DNA from: Methylocystis sp.
Lineage (GTDB): Bacteria > Pseudomonadota > Alphaproteobacteria > Rhizobiales > Beijerinckiaceae
DNA length: 64,000 nucleotides
Assembly: GCA_002929055.1 (NCBI GenBank)
Contig: PERY01000015.1
Coordinates: 1 to 64,000, forward strand
Reading direction: 5' to 3'
Position 1 is the first letter of the stretch. Each line of letters begins with the position of its first letter. Below are positions 1-7,928 of this stretch, piece by piece. A program made the position numbers and the translations under genes. The notes beneath the pieces were generated by a model that made no database searches, was not told the origin of the DNA, and worked only from the letters and a program-made list of their open reading frames with translations.

Positions 1-37
1 CGGAAGCGCCGCCCACCCGAGATAGAAGGATGGCTGG

Positions 38-754
38 ATGAAGCCGGTAGAGCAAGGCCCGCCCGGCCTGTTCAGCAATTCGGCGACAGAACCAAAAGAG
101 GCGTTGAACGCGAACCTCGAGCAATTGGTCCGACCAATTGCTTTCTCGCTTCTCCTGACCGGCCTCGCCGGCTTTGCCGACGCCATCGGGCTCCTGCACC
201 TCAATCATCTCTACGTCTCGTTCATGAGCGGCAACAGCACGCATTTCGGCCTTGCTCTGGCGCAGTTGTCTATTGCGGAAGTTCTCTGGATCGCGTTCTT
301 CATCTCCTCTTTCGTCGCCGGCGCAGCTCTCGGAACCTGGATCATCGACAGAAGGCCAACTGCGCCCTTCGTGACGGCGCTCTATGCAGAGGCGTCGATC
401 TTCTTGATCGCCATCCTGCTTGCGCGGTCTGGCTACCTAGCAAGCTGCCTCATCGCCATCACGATCGCGATGGGCCTGCAAAATGCGCTTCATCGCTCGA
501 TCCTTGGGGCCGACGTCGGCAGGAGCTTCGTTACCGGAACGCTCTTCAATCTCGGCCAATCGATCGCCCGGCTCGCTCGCTCTCCGCAAGAAATCTACAC
601 GGCTGCGCTGAACGCGGCTTCATGGTTCGCCTTCATCCTCGGCGCGGTGCTGGGGGCGCACGCGCTTGCGGCCTTCGGTCTCGGCGACAGCCTCGTCTTC
701 GGACTGGCCGTGCTGACGATTCTGGCCGCCGGTCTGCGCCTTGAATGGCTATGA
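38..754 (+). CDS. YoaK/DUF1275 family membrane protein
   Basis: This 238-residue integral membrane protein has about six hydrophobic segments. The family signature lies in the first of them (GFADAIGLLHL, then YVSFMSGNST), which matches DUF1275/YoaK proteins. The family's function is not established; transport or stress roles have been suggested. The ATG is preceded by AGAAGGA about 7 nt upstream, which supports this start. The gene ends 18 nt before a convergent gene, so it is probably the last gene of a unit that begins left of the window. Confidence 0.85.
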   Translation: MKPVEQGPPGLFSNSATEPKEALNANLEQLVRPIAFSLLLTGLAGFADAIGLLHLNHLYVSFMSGNSTHFGLALAQLSIAEVLWIAFFISSFVAGAALGTWIIDRRPTAPFVTALYAEASIFLIAILLARSGYLASCLIAITIAMGLQNALHRSILGADVGRSFVTGTLFNLGQSIARLARSPQEIYTAALNAASWFAFILGAVLGAHALAAFGLGDSLVFGLAVLTILAAGLRLEWL

Positions 755-772
755 CGGCGCGTCGAGGTCTGA

Positions 773-1939
773 CTACCGCCCCGCGACCGGCGGCAGCGGC
801 GAGGCTTCGACCTTCTGGCTGATCGCCGGCGGCGGCGCGCTCGGCGTAACCGGTCCGCCAACCTCATCGCCGCGAAAATCCGGGATCGCCATCTTGTCGG
901 CGTCCCCGGCGCGCGGCGCGGCGATATGCGCGCCGATCTTCTTGACCACATCCGGCGCCTCGGCGAAGGCGCCGTGACCGACATAATCCGTCGAGAAGGA
1001 CGAAATGTCGTGCACCGCGACGCCGAGCCGGTCGAGTTCCGCCTTGTCCTCGGGCTTCTCGGGGTCCATCGCGCCCAGGCGCGTCCGCGCGCCGGCGATG
1101 CGCGAGGAAATAGCCAGCGCGCGGTCGTTGCTGGCGACGAAAATCGAGACACGGTGCGGATCGACCTTCGCCAACTGCTGGCGGAAGACGTTGAGGTCGA
1201 TATCGGGATTGGCGAGCATCACCTCGCCGAGCTTGCCGTCGAGATCAGGATGGCCCGAAAGCGCGACGCCCCGCAGAGTCTCCATGGTGAGCCAGGCGCC
1301 CATGCTGTGCGCGAGGATATGCACGCGCCCCACGCCCGGTGTGCGGGACAGAGCGAGGAGCATCTTCTCCAGCGCGTCTCGCGAGACGGTCGCCGCCTCC
1401 TTGTCATATTCATAATTGAAGACGCCGCCGCGTGAATTCCATGAGAAGAGCGTCGCGACTCCCGCAAAGCCCCCGTCGGCGACGACTTGCGCAAGTCGGA
1501 AGCGCGCCTCGTCGTGGGTGGTGTTGAAACCGTGGACATAAAGCAGAATGTCGCGCGAATTGCCGATGCGGCCAGACACATGGGACGAGAGTTCGCCGTA
1601 GAATTCCTCTTCGTCCATGTTGCGCTTGGAAAGCACGGTGAAGTGCCGATGCCTGTCCGCCTGCCCGAAGCTCGGCCGCTCGACCGCGCCCGGCCTATGG
1701 TTCTTCGGGACGCCGATGGCGGTGAGCGAGAAATAGGCGCGGCCGTCGTCAACGGCGCCCTCGCCCCGCCGCGTCGAGGCGACAAAGAGCGGCACGCGAT
1801 TGGGCTCGCCCTGCGGTCCCGAGACGTAGGAGGCGGCGTTGGACATATGGCCGTCGACCGCGCGCATGCCGTCAGAGACGCAGCCAGATAGCAGCGTCGC
1901 GGCGAGAGCGGCGGTCAGTATGAGAACGGTCTTGCGCAA
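773..1939 (-). CDS. Alpha/beta hydrolase lipoprotein (DUF900 type)
   Basis: This is a predicted outer-membrane or periplasm-facing lipoprotein with an alpha/beta-hydrolase domain of the DUF900 family. The ORF track starts at 2059, but I prefer a TTG at 1939. That start gives LRKTVLILTAALAATLLSGC, a textbook lipoprotein signal ending in an LSGC lipobox. The hydrolase core shows ILLYVHGFNTT (oxyanion-hole region) and a nucleophile elbow AHSMGAW (GxSxG-like, H-S-M-G). The C-terminal segment HDISSFSTDYVGHGAF would carry the catalytic His. The substrate is unknown. The gene is transcribed away from the pqq cluster, leaving a shared upstream region at 1940-2196. Confidence 0.8.
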   Translation of the reverse strand: MRKTVLILTAALAATLLSGCVSDGMRAVDGHMSNAASYVSGPQGEPNRVPLFVASTRRGEGAVDDGRAYFSLTAIGVPKNHRPGAVERPSFGQADRHRHFTVLSKRNMDEEEFYGELSSHVSGRIGNSRDILLYVHGFNTTHDEARFRLAQVVADGGFAGVATLFSWNSRGGVFNYEYDKEAATVSRDALEKMLLALSRTPGVGRVHILAHSMGAWLTMETLRGVALSGHPDLDGKLGEVMLANPDIDLNVFRQQLAKVDPHRVSIFVASNDRALAISSRIAGARTRLGAMDPEKPEDKAELDRLGVAVHDISSFSTDYVGHGAFAEAPDVVKKIGAHIAAPRAGDADKMAIPDFRGDEVGGPVTPSAPPPAISQKVEASPLPPVAGR

Positions 1940-2196
1940 TGAGCCGGGTCCACGGGCCGGGAAAGTTTTCCCCCAGAGATGACGTCGAGGCGAAAGGGCT
2001 CCGGCCAGCCTCCCGTTCTTACCCGAGAAAGCGACCAAAGCGGGGCGCCTCTTCCGCACTGCACCCTAAAATCTTGGGCAATTGGGTTAAGCGGAAGCAA
2101 ATTTGCCGCACTTGCGCCGCCGCGCCGGGGGTGCATAGTGCGCTCAAATAAAACAATAATGGGAGATCGGCGCGCCTTCTGGCCGCCGGAAACACG

Positions 2197-3126
2197 ATGC
2201 GGATCAGGATTTTGGGTTCGGGCGCCGGCGGCGGCTTCCCGCAATGGAACTGCAATTGCGCCAATTGCCGCGCGGTGCGCGCCGGCGCGCCCGGCTTCTC
2301 GCCCCGCACGCAATCCTCCCTTGCCGTCAGCGCGGACGGCGCCAATTGGGCGCTCCTCAACGCATCCCCGGACCTGCGCGAGCAGATCGCGGCTACGCCG
2401 GAGCTGGCGCCGGCGGAGGGCGATCCCGTGCGCGCCAGCCCGATCAAGGCCGTCGCGCTGACGAATGGCGACGTGGACCACGTGGCGGGCCTGCTGAATT
2501 TGCGCGAGGCGCAGCCCTTCAGCGTCTACGCCGCGGGCCGCGTGCTGCAGGCGCTGGGGGTCAATCCCATCTTCACGATCCTGCAGACGCAGCTTGTGCC
2601 GCGCATCGAAATGCAGATGGACGAAACGATCCCGCTAAAGGGCGCAGGCGTCGATCTCAGCCTGACGATCCGCGCCTTCCCCGTTCCGGGAAAGATCGCG
2701 CTCTATCTCGAGGACAAGAACGCGCCGAACTTCGGCACCAGCGCCGGCGACACGCTCGGCCTCGAGATCGCGGAGACGAAGACGGGCAAGTCCTTCTTCT
2801 ACATCCCCGGCTGCGCGCGCGTCGACGAATCGCTTGCAGCGCGTTTGCGAGGCGCCGCGCTCGTCTTCTTCGACGGCACGCTGTTCCATGAAAACGAGAT
2901 GATCGAGCAAGGGCTGATGGGCAAGACCGGCTCGCGCATGGGCCATATCAACATGAGCGGGGACGACGGCTCCATCGCCGCCTTCGCGCCACTCGATGTC
3001 TCCCGCAAGATTTACGTGCACATCAATAATTCGAACCCGGTCCTCAACGCCAATTCGAAGGAACACGCGGCCGTTCGGGCCGCCGGCTGGGATATTGGCG
3101 CGGACGGTATGGAGGTGACGCTATGA
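2197..3126 (+). CDS. pqqB: Pyrroloquinoline quinone biosynthesis protein PqqB
   Basis: This 309-residue metallo-beta-lactamase-fold protein of PQQ biosynthesis has the usual family length. Diagnostic segments are GSGAGGGFPQWNCNCANC at the N terminus (which carries the Zn-site cysteines), NGDVDHVAGLL in place of the canonical HxHxDH, and MGHINMSG near the C terminus. PqqB is thought to hydroxylate the tyrosine of the Glu-Tyr precursor before PqqC acts. It is the first gene of the cluster seen here. The TGA stop overlaps the ATG of the next ORF (ATGA), so the two are translationally coupled. No pqqA peptide gene is recognisable upstream. Confidence 0.96.
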   Translation: MRIRILGSGAGGGFPQWNCNCANCRAVRAGAPGFSPRTQSSLAVSADGANWALLNASPDLREQIAATPELAPAEGDPVRASPIKAVALTNGDVDHVAGLLNLREAQPFSVYAAGRVLQALGVNPIFTILQTQLVPRIEMQMDETIPLKGAGVDLSLTIRAFPVPGKIALYLEDKNAPNFGTSAGDTLGLEIAETKTGKSFFYIPGCARVDESLAARLRGAALVFFDGTLFHENEMIEQGLMGKTGSRMGHINMSGDDGSIAAFAPLDVSRKIYVHINNSNPVLNANSKEHAAVRAAGWDIGADGMEVTL

Positions 3127-3584
3127 ATATGAAGAACACGATCTGCCTCGCTGGCGCGCTTGCCCTGACCTTCGCGACCGGCGCATTGGCGTCGACCGCA
3201 TCCCAACGAGAATACAAGCGCGGCTATGCCGACTGCGCCGCCGGTCGCTGGGATCAGGAACAGCATGGCGCATCCTACAAGAAGGGCTGCGACGCCGCCG
3301 AGGCGAAGAAGAGCGCCGGCGGGACCGAAGCGCCCGCGACCGCCGAACAGAAGCCGGCCCCGTTCATGGACAAGAGCGTGCCGGCCAAGGACAAGCAGGC
3401 CTGCGTGCGCGCCGTCAAGAAGACGACGCACAATCCCAGGGTCGTCGTGGTCGGCGCGGTGTCATCGGAGGCGAATAACGAAGTGACCCTCGGCGTCGGC
3501 CCGGAAAAGGCGCCGTGGCGCTGTCTGGTGAAGCGCGGCAAGGTCGCGGACGTCATGTCCCAGACCAATGAGGGCGCCCTCTGA
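3123..3584 (+). CDS. Small secreted protein encoded inside the pqq operon
   Basis: This 153-residue protein has a clear signal peptide (MNMKNTICLAGALALTFATGALA, then ST). The mature part has two blocks. The first is a short Cys-containing block (YKRGYADCAAGRWDQEQHG, then YKKGCDAAEAKK). After an Ala/Pro linker comes a C-terminal domain with ACVRAVKKTT, APWRCLVKRGKV and DVMSQTNEGAL. I recall this C-terminal pattern from uncharacterised secreted proteins of alphaproteobacteria, but I know no function for it. It overlaps pqqB by 4 nt (ATGA) and precedes pqqC by 61 nt, so it is very probably part of the pqq transcript. A periplasmic role linked to PQQ or quinoproteins is only inference. Confidence 0.8.
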   Translation: MNMKNTICLAGALALTFATGALASTASQREYKRGYADCAAGRWDQEQHGASYKKGCDAAEAKKSAGGTEAPATAEQKPAPFMDKSVPAKDKQACVRAVKKTTHNPRVVVVGAVSSEANNEVTLGVGPEKAPWRCLVKRGKVADVMSQTNEGAL

Positions 3585-3645
3585 TCAGGATGAGCGCGGC
3601 GGTTCGCCGCCGCCTCGCCGTCGCATGCGGACAGGGAGCTTTGAC

Positions 3646-4401
3646 ATGAACCAGATCGTGACCGACTGGCGCGACGCCGCGCCGCTCTCGCGCGCCGATT
3701 TCGAACTTGCGATCCGCGCAGTCGGCGCCGAGCGCTACCACGACAAGCACGCGTTCCATAAGCTGCTGCATGGCGGCAAGCTCGCGAAGCATCAGGTCGC
3801 CGCCTGGGCGCTGAACCGCTACTGCTATCAGGAGGCCGTGCCGCGCAAGGACGCCGCCTTCATGAGCCGCGTGCATGATCGTGCCTTGCGCCGCGAATGG
3901 ATCCACCGCATCCACGACCATGACGGTCTTGGCGAAGAAGGCGGCGGCATCGAGCGCTGGCTGGTGCTCACCGACGCGCTGGGCTTCTCGCGCGAGTATG
4001 TCACGTCGCGCCGTGGCGCCCTGCCCGCCACGAAATTCGCCGTGGAGGCCTATGTGCGCTTCGTCGTCGAACAGCCGCTGGTGGTGGCGGTGGCGTCCTC
4101 GCTCACCGAACTCTTTGCGCCCTCGATCCATCGCGAGCGCATCTCGGGGATGCTCGAGAGCTACGACTTCGTCGACGATCAGGTCATGGCCTATTTCAAG
4201 CGCCGCCTTTCGCAGGCGCCGCGCGACTCCGACTTTGCGCTGGGCTATGTGCTCGACAACGCCCGCACGCGCGAGGAGCAGCAGGCCTGCGTCGCGGCGG
4301 TGGAGTTCAAGTGCAACGTCTTGTGGGCGCAGCTCGACGCGCTACATCACGCTTACGTCACGCCCGGGCTTATCCCGCCCGGGGCGTGGCGGCCGGAGTG
4401 A
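3646..4401 (+). CDS. pqqC: Pyrroloquinoline-quinone synthase PqqC
   Basis: PqqC catalyses the last step of PQQ synthesis, the cofactor-less oxidative ring closure of AHQQ with O2. The track start at 3568 would read through the upstream stop region. I chose ATG 3646, which has AGGGAG about 8 nt upstream and gives 251 residues beginning MNQIVTDWRDAAPLSRADFE. The family pattern is visible: YHDKHAFHKLLHGG, WALNRYCYQEAVPRKDAAFM, and SLTELFAPSIHRERISGMLESY. Unlike Methylobacterium, where PqqC is fused to PqqD, this protein ends without a PqqD domain. Confidence 0.95.
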   Translation: MNQIVTDWRDAAPLSRADFELAIRAVGAERYHDKHAFHKLLHGGKLAKHQVAAWALNRYCYQEAVPRKDAAFMSRVHDRALRREWIHRIHDHDGLGEEGGGIERWLVLTDALGFSREYVTSRRGALPATKFAVEAYVRFVVEQPLVVAVASSLTELFAPSIHRERISGMLESYDFVDDQVMAYFKRRLSQAPRDSDFALGYVLDNARTREEQQACVAAVEFKCNVLWAQLDALHHAYVTPGLIPPGAWRPE

Positions 4402-4412
4402 ACGGGCAAGGA

Positions 4413-5873
4413 ATGACCGCCACGCGCTACATCATCGGCCCCGACTCCCGCCCCGCCTTCACGCGCTATGCGCGGCTGCATGAAGATCGCGCCCGCGCGC
4501 GCACGGTCATTCTTGCGCCCGAGCGCGCCTATGAGCTCGACCCCATCGGCCTCATCGTGCTGAGCACCATCGACGGCGTGACGCGGCTCAGTGATCTTTG
4601 CGCCAGCCTCGCGCAGCAATATTCCGCGCCGGTCGAGGTGATTACGCGCGACGTAACGGCGCTGCTGCAGGGCCTCGCCGACAAGCGCCTGCTGCGAGAC
4701 GGCGTCGATCCCTTCTCAGCCCCAAGACCCTCCGCCTTCGCCTCGGCGATCACGCCGTTCGCGGGCGGGCCGGCGGGGCTGCTCGCAGAACTCACCCATC
4801 GCTGTCCGCTGCAATGCCCCTATTGCTCCAATCCGCTGGAGCTTGAAAAGTCCAACGTCGAGATTACGGCGGCGCAATGGGGCGAGGCCTTCCGTCAGGC
4901 GGCCTCGATAGGCGCGCTGCAATTGCATCTTTCCGGCGGCGAACCCACCGCGCGGCGCGATCTCAAAGAGATCCTCGCCTACGCCGTCGAAGCGGGCCTC
5001 TATACGAACCTCGTCACCTCCGCCGTGCTGCTCACTCGCGAGAAGCTGGAGCGTCTCGCGGAAATCGGCCTCGACCATGTGCAGGTCTCGATCCAGGACG
5101 TCGTGCCGGAAAGCGCCGACCGCATCTCGGGCTATGAGGGCGGCGTGCCGAAGAAGCGCGACGTGGCGCGCTGGACGCGCGAGCTTGGCATGGGCCTCAC
5201 CATCAACGCGCCGATGCATCGCCAGAACATCGCGCATCTGCCGCAGATCATCGACTTCGCGGTGGAGGTCGACGCGCAGCGCATCGAGATCGCGCATATC
5301 CAGTATTACGCATGGGCGCAGACGAACCGCGCGGCGCTGATCCCGACGCGCGAGACCTTCATGGAGACGGTGGGCATTGTCGACGAAGCGAAGAAGCGCC
5401 TGCAGGGTGTGCTCAACTTCGACTTCGTCATCCACGATCATTACGCCACGCGGCCCAAACAATGCACCGGCGGCTGGGGGCGCTCGATCATGGCGGTGAC
5501 GCCCTCGGGCAAGGCCCTGCCCTGCCACGCTGCGCAGACATTGCCTGGCCTCACCTTCGACGACGTGCGCGAGAAGTCGCTCGCCGACATCTGGATGAAC
5601 GGCTCGGCCTTCAACGCCTATCGCGGCCTGGACTGGATGAAGGAGCCGTGCAAAACCTGCGACCGCCGCGAGATCGACTATGGCGGCTGCCGCTGCCAGG
5701 CCTTTGCGGTGACGGGCGACGCGGAAGCGACCGACCCGGCCTGCCATCTCTCGCCCGATCATGCGCGCTTCGCAGCCTACGCCGAGACGGAATCGCAGGC
5801 GCCGGCGCCCGACTTCATCTACCGCCGTTTTGGCGGCGCGCCCCAGAGCGCGCCGGCCGAAGAGTCAGTCTAG
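4413..5873 (+). CDS. pqqE: PqqD-PqqE fusion: peptide chaperone plus radical SAM enzyme
   Basis: Residues 1 to about 96 form a PqqD/RRE peptide-binding domain (YELDPIGLIVLSTIDGVTRLSDL). They are followed without interruption by PqqE, which begins near residue 125. The radical SAM cluster motif CPLQCPYC places Cys131, Cys135 and Cys138. The C-terminal SPASM region supplies further cysteines (CTGGWGRS, LPCHA, CKTCDRRE, GGCRCQAF, PACHL). The enzyme makes the Glu-Tyr carbon-carbon crosslink in PqqA; fusing it to PqqD keeps the chaperone attached. ATG 4413 was chosen over 4311 because 4311 lies inside pqqC, while AAGGA precedes 4413. It starts 11 nt after pqqC. Confidence 0.95.
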   Translation: MTATRYIIGPDSRPAFTRYARLHEDRARARTVILAPERAYELDPIGLIVLSTIDGVTRLSDLCASLAQQYSAPVEVITRDVTALLQGLADKRLLRDGVDPFSAPRPSAFASAITPFAGGPAGLLAELTHRCPLQCPYCSNPLELEKSNVEITAAQWGEAFRQAASIGALQLHLSGGEPTARRDLKEILAYAVEAGLYTNLVTSAVLLTREKLERLAEIGLDHVQVSIQDVVPESADRISGYEGGVPKKRDVARWTRELGMGLTINAPMHRQNIAHLPQIIDFAVEVDAQRIEIAHIQYYAWAQTNRAALIPTRETFMETVGIVDEAKKRLQGVLNFDFVIHDHYATRPKQCTGGWGRSIMAVTPSGKALPCHAAQTLPGLTFDDVREKSLADIWMNGSAFNAYRGLDWMKEPCKTCDRREIDYGGCRCQAFAVTGDAEATDPACHLSPDHARFAAYAETESQAPAPDFIYRRFGGAPQSAPAEESV

Positions 5874-6084
5874 AGCGGCGCCCTTTCTTCGGGAGTGCGT
5901 TGGCGCGAGGGGTTCCTGGGCTGCATGACGCGCGCTCTGCTTCATCGATTGCACGGGCATTTAGCGCCCTCATGGCGGCGACGCTTTCGCCGCGCGACGA
6001 TATTTTCTTGGAGATCGGCCAGAAAAGCCGTCGCCGCCGCTGTCGCGATCACGGACTCTGAACTTCTCGATGAGGGAGGTTCAC

Positions 6085-6165
6085 ATGGCAGGATACGGAC
6101 TCGCCGTTCTGGTTTTCGCAGTTGGGACAGCAACGCTCGGTTATTACTGGCTGCGAAACGACTAG
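6085..6165 (+). CDS. 26-residue single-pass membrane peptide (small ORF)
   Basis: This ORF is too short for the ORF track. A strong GGGAGG ribosome-binding site lies 7 nt before ATG 6085. The product is MAGYGLAVLVFAVGTATLGY followed by YWLRND, a single hydrophobic helix with a short charged tail. An intrinsic terminator follows 37 nt after the stop. The strong ribosome-binding site, the hydrophobic composition and the terminator make a translated small membrane protein plausible, but I recognise no family. It is not PqqA: there is no Glu-x3-Tyr core. Confidence 0.45.
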   Translation: MAGYGLAVLVFAVGTATLGYYWLRND

Positions 6166-6202
6166 AGCGGTAGCTCGCGCGTTTAGAACATTGATACTGA
6201 CG

Positions 6203-6225
6203 CCCGGCGCAAGCCGGGTTTTTTT
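6203..6225 (+). terminator. Intrinsic terminator after the 26-residue ORF
   Basis: A perfect 6-bp GC stem CCCGGC/GCCGGG with a GCAA tetraloop is directly followed by seven T residues. It closes the small-ORF transcript, possibly together with pqq read-through, before the outer-membrane protein gene. Confidence 0.85.
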
Positions 6226-6376
6226 GTCTTCGCCCTGTTGCTTCGATGCAACAGGAGACGAAGAATAGCGCAAGTGTCAGAATTCCCTTTTGACTGTGCG
6301 GGGTTGTTTCCGCTCTCCTGCTCAAGAGACCTCACGGTCCGATTCACTTTGATCAATGAGCACAGGATTGCAAGTC

Positions 6377-7276
6377 ATGAAGAAGATTGCACTCGCCACG
6401 ACACTGCTGGCGATGACCGCCGGTTCGGCGCTCGCCGCCGACCTTCCGTCCACCAAGGCGCCGCTTCTCCCGCCGCCGCCCCCGCCGCCGATGTGGACCG
6501 GCTTTTATGTCGGTCTGAACGCCGGCGGCACCTGGGCGAACAACAACCAGATCTGGACGAGTGGCTTCCCCCTTGGCGATCCTGCCGGTCCGGCCGCTGA
6601 CGAGAGCCTTGGCATCGCGGCGAGCGTGCCGCTGCTCGGCGGCGGCGGCAGCGGCGGCTTCATCGGCGGCGGCCAGATCGGCTACAACTATCAGTTCTAC
6701 AACAGCTTCCTGATCGGCCTCGAAGCCGATATCCAGGGCCTGACGAGCAACGGCGCCGCTTCGACAAGCATGGGCGTCGCCCCGGTTTTCAATAACGACA
6801 CCGGCCTCAGCTTCGTCTCGCGCTCGCGCGGCGTCGATTACATCGGCACGGTCCGCGGCCGTCTCGGCTGGCTCTTCACGCCCACCCTGCTGCTCTACGG
6901 CACGGGCGGCTTCGCTTATGGCGGCGTGACGCTGAACTCGGGCGTCGTGTCCTCCGAGCTGAACGGCTTCTTCGGACCGATCAACAGCACCGGCATTGCG
7001 GCGTCGGCCTTCGCCGACACGCGCACCGGCTGGACGGCCGGCGGCGGCGTCGAGTGGATGTTCATGCCCAACTGGTCGGCCAAGGTGGAATATCTCTATT
7101 ACGACCTCGGCACGGTCTCCATCAACACGACGATGACCGGATTCGACACGGGCACGGCCAATCCGGACTGGTTCGCCGGGGTGAACACCCGCACTCGTTT
7201 CGACGGCCATATCGTCCGCGCCGGCCTGAACTATCACTTCAACTGGGGCGCCGCTCCGGTCGTCGCGAAGTATTGA
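6377..7276 (+). CDS. Outer-membrane beta-barrel protein (Omp25/31-like porin family)
   Basis: This 299-residue outer-membrane protein begins at the ATG of MKKIALATTLLAMTAGSALAAD, a clear signal peptide, rather than at upstream ATG 6356. A Pro-rich spacer (LLPPPPPPPMW) leads into WTGFYVGLNAGGTW, the typical first strand of Rhizobiales Omp25/Omp31-type 8-stranded barrels. Later strands include GFIGGGQIGYNYQF, IGLEADIQG, GTVRGRLGWLF, LLYGTGGFAYGG, GWTAGGGVEWMF and the terminal strand VRAGLNYHFNW. It stands alone between two terminators, so it is a monocistronic, probably abundant, envelope protein. Confidence 0.92.
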   Translation: MKKIALATTLLAMTAGSALAADLPSTKAPLLPPPPPPPMWTGFYVGLNAGGTWANNNQIWTSGFPLGDPAGPAADESLGIAASVPLLGGGGSGGFIGGGQIGYNYQFYNSFLIGLEADIQGLTSNGAASTSMGVAPVFNNDTGLSFVSRSRGVDYIGTVRGRLGWLFTPTLLLYGTGGFAYGGVTLNSGVVSSELNGFFGPINSTGIAASAFADTRTGWTAGGGVEWMFMPNWSAKVEYLYYDLGTVSINTTMTGFDTGTANPDWFAGVNTRTRFDGHIVRAGLNYHFNWGAAPVVAKY

Positions 7277-7297
7277 TCCAGGCTGGATCGTGCAATG

Positions 7298-7327
7298 GAA
7301 GCCCGGCTTGCGCCGGGCTTCTTTCGT
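7298..7327 (+). terminator. Intrinsic terminator of the outer-membrane protein gene
   Basis: A 10-bp perfect stem GAAGCCCGGC/GCCGGGCTTC with loop TTGC is followed by TTTCGTTTG. It lies 22 nt after the barrel gene stop. Confidence 0.85.
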
Positions 7328-7382
7328 TTGGGCTGGCCAGGCGCTAGGCTGGACCTCGTCCAGACTTGGGGAGAGGAGCGGG

Positions 7383-7646
7383 ATGAAACGCGCCGTCGTG
7401 ATTGTCGCCCTCGCCAGCGCCGCCTTCCCTCTGCCGGCGCTTGGGCAGGAGAGCGCGAAGGACGTCATCGCGGCGCATATCCGCAGCCAGGGCTACGCCT
7501 GCACAACCCCGAAATCGGCGGCTCGCCAGCCCGCGGCGTCGCGGCCGGGCGAGCAGGCCTGGACGCTCACATGCGGGGAGGCGACCTATCTTGTGCGCCT
7601 CATCCCCGACATGGCGGCCGACGTCTCGGTGATCGGAAGCAGATAG
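7383..7646 (+). CDS. Small secreted hypothetical protein
   Basis: This 87-residue protein starts at ATG 7383 after GAGAGGAGCGGG. The upstream ATG at 7290 would start before the terminator hairpin and is rejected. An N-terminal signal peptide (MKRAVVIVALASAAFPLPALGQ) precedes a mature domain with two cysteines (YACTTPKS and LTCGEATYLVRLIPD). The pattern suggests a small disulfide-bonded periplasmic fold. I do not recognise a named family. Confidence 0.65.
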   Translation: MKRAVVIVALASAAFPLPALGQESAKDVIAAHIRSQGYACTTPKSAARQPAASRPGEQAWTLTCGEATYLVRLIPDMAADVSVIGSR

Positions 7647-7653
7647 CAGTGCG

Positions 7654-7776
7654 CTAGCGCTGCAACAGCGCGTAGACGAAGGTTCCCAGAAAAATCAGGA
7701 ACATGGCGACGCTCGGCCAGTCGAAGCGCTCGCGCAGAGGCGTCCTGTCCGGTTCGTGGTTTCCCTGATCGCCCAT
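7654..7776 (-). CDS. 40-residue membrane protein (small ORF)
   Basis: This short ORF is missing from the track. It encodes MGDQGNHEPDRTPLRERFDW followed by PSVAMFLIFLGTFVYALLQR: a charged N-terminal half and one transmembrane helix. It sits just downstream of tRNA-Pro on the same strand. Its clean charged-then-hydrophobic architecture supports a real gene, but no family is recognised and the ribosome-binding site is weak. Confidence 0.45.
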   Translation of the reverse strand: MGDQGNHEPDRTPLRERFDWPSVAMFLIFLGTFVYALLQR

Positions 7777-7798
7777 GCGGCTTCAAGCTCGGAAAAGA

Positions 7799-7876
7799 TG
7801 GTCGGAGTGGCGGGATTCGAACCCACGACCCCTTGTCCCCCAGACAAGTGCGCTAACCGGGCTGCGCTACACTCCG
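7799..7876 (-). tRNA. tRNA-Pro (anticodon GGG)
   Basis: The minus strand folds into a full cloverleaf. The acceptor stem is CGGAGTG/CACTCCG, the D arm contains AGCCCGGTTA, and the anticodon arm is CTTGTCTGGGGGACAAG with anticodon GGG. The T arm is GTGGGTTCGAATCCCGC. The discriminator A and the 3' CCA are encoded. Its position beside a MerR-type regulator is a common alphaproteobacterial arrangement. Confidence 0.97.
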
Positions 7877-7928
7877 ACTGGCCGCCCTTATAGTGAGGCG
7901 GCGGCTCTCTGGCAACGGCCTCAATGCG

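Noticed and set aside
2060-2196. Possible pqqA upstream of pqqB
   Set aside because: No short ORF with a Glu-x3-Tyr core is present; the only ATG there (MGDRRAFWPP) runs into pqqB in another frame.
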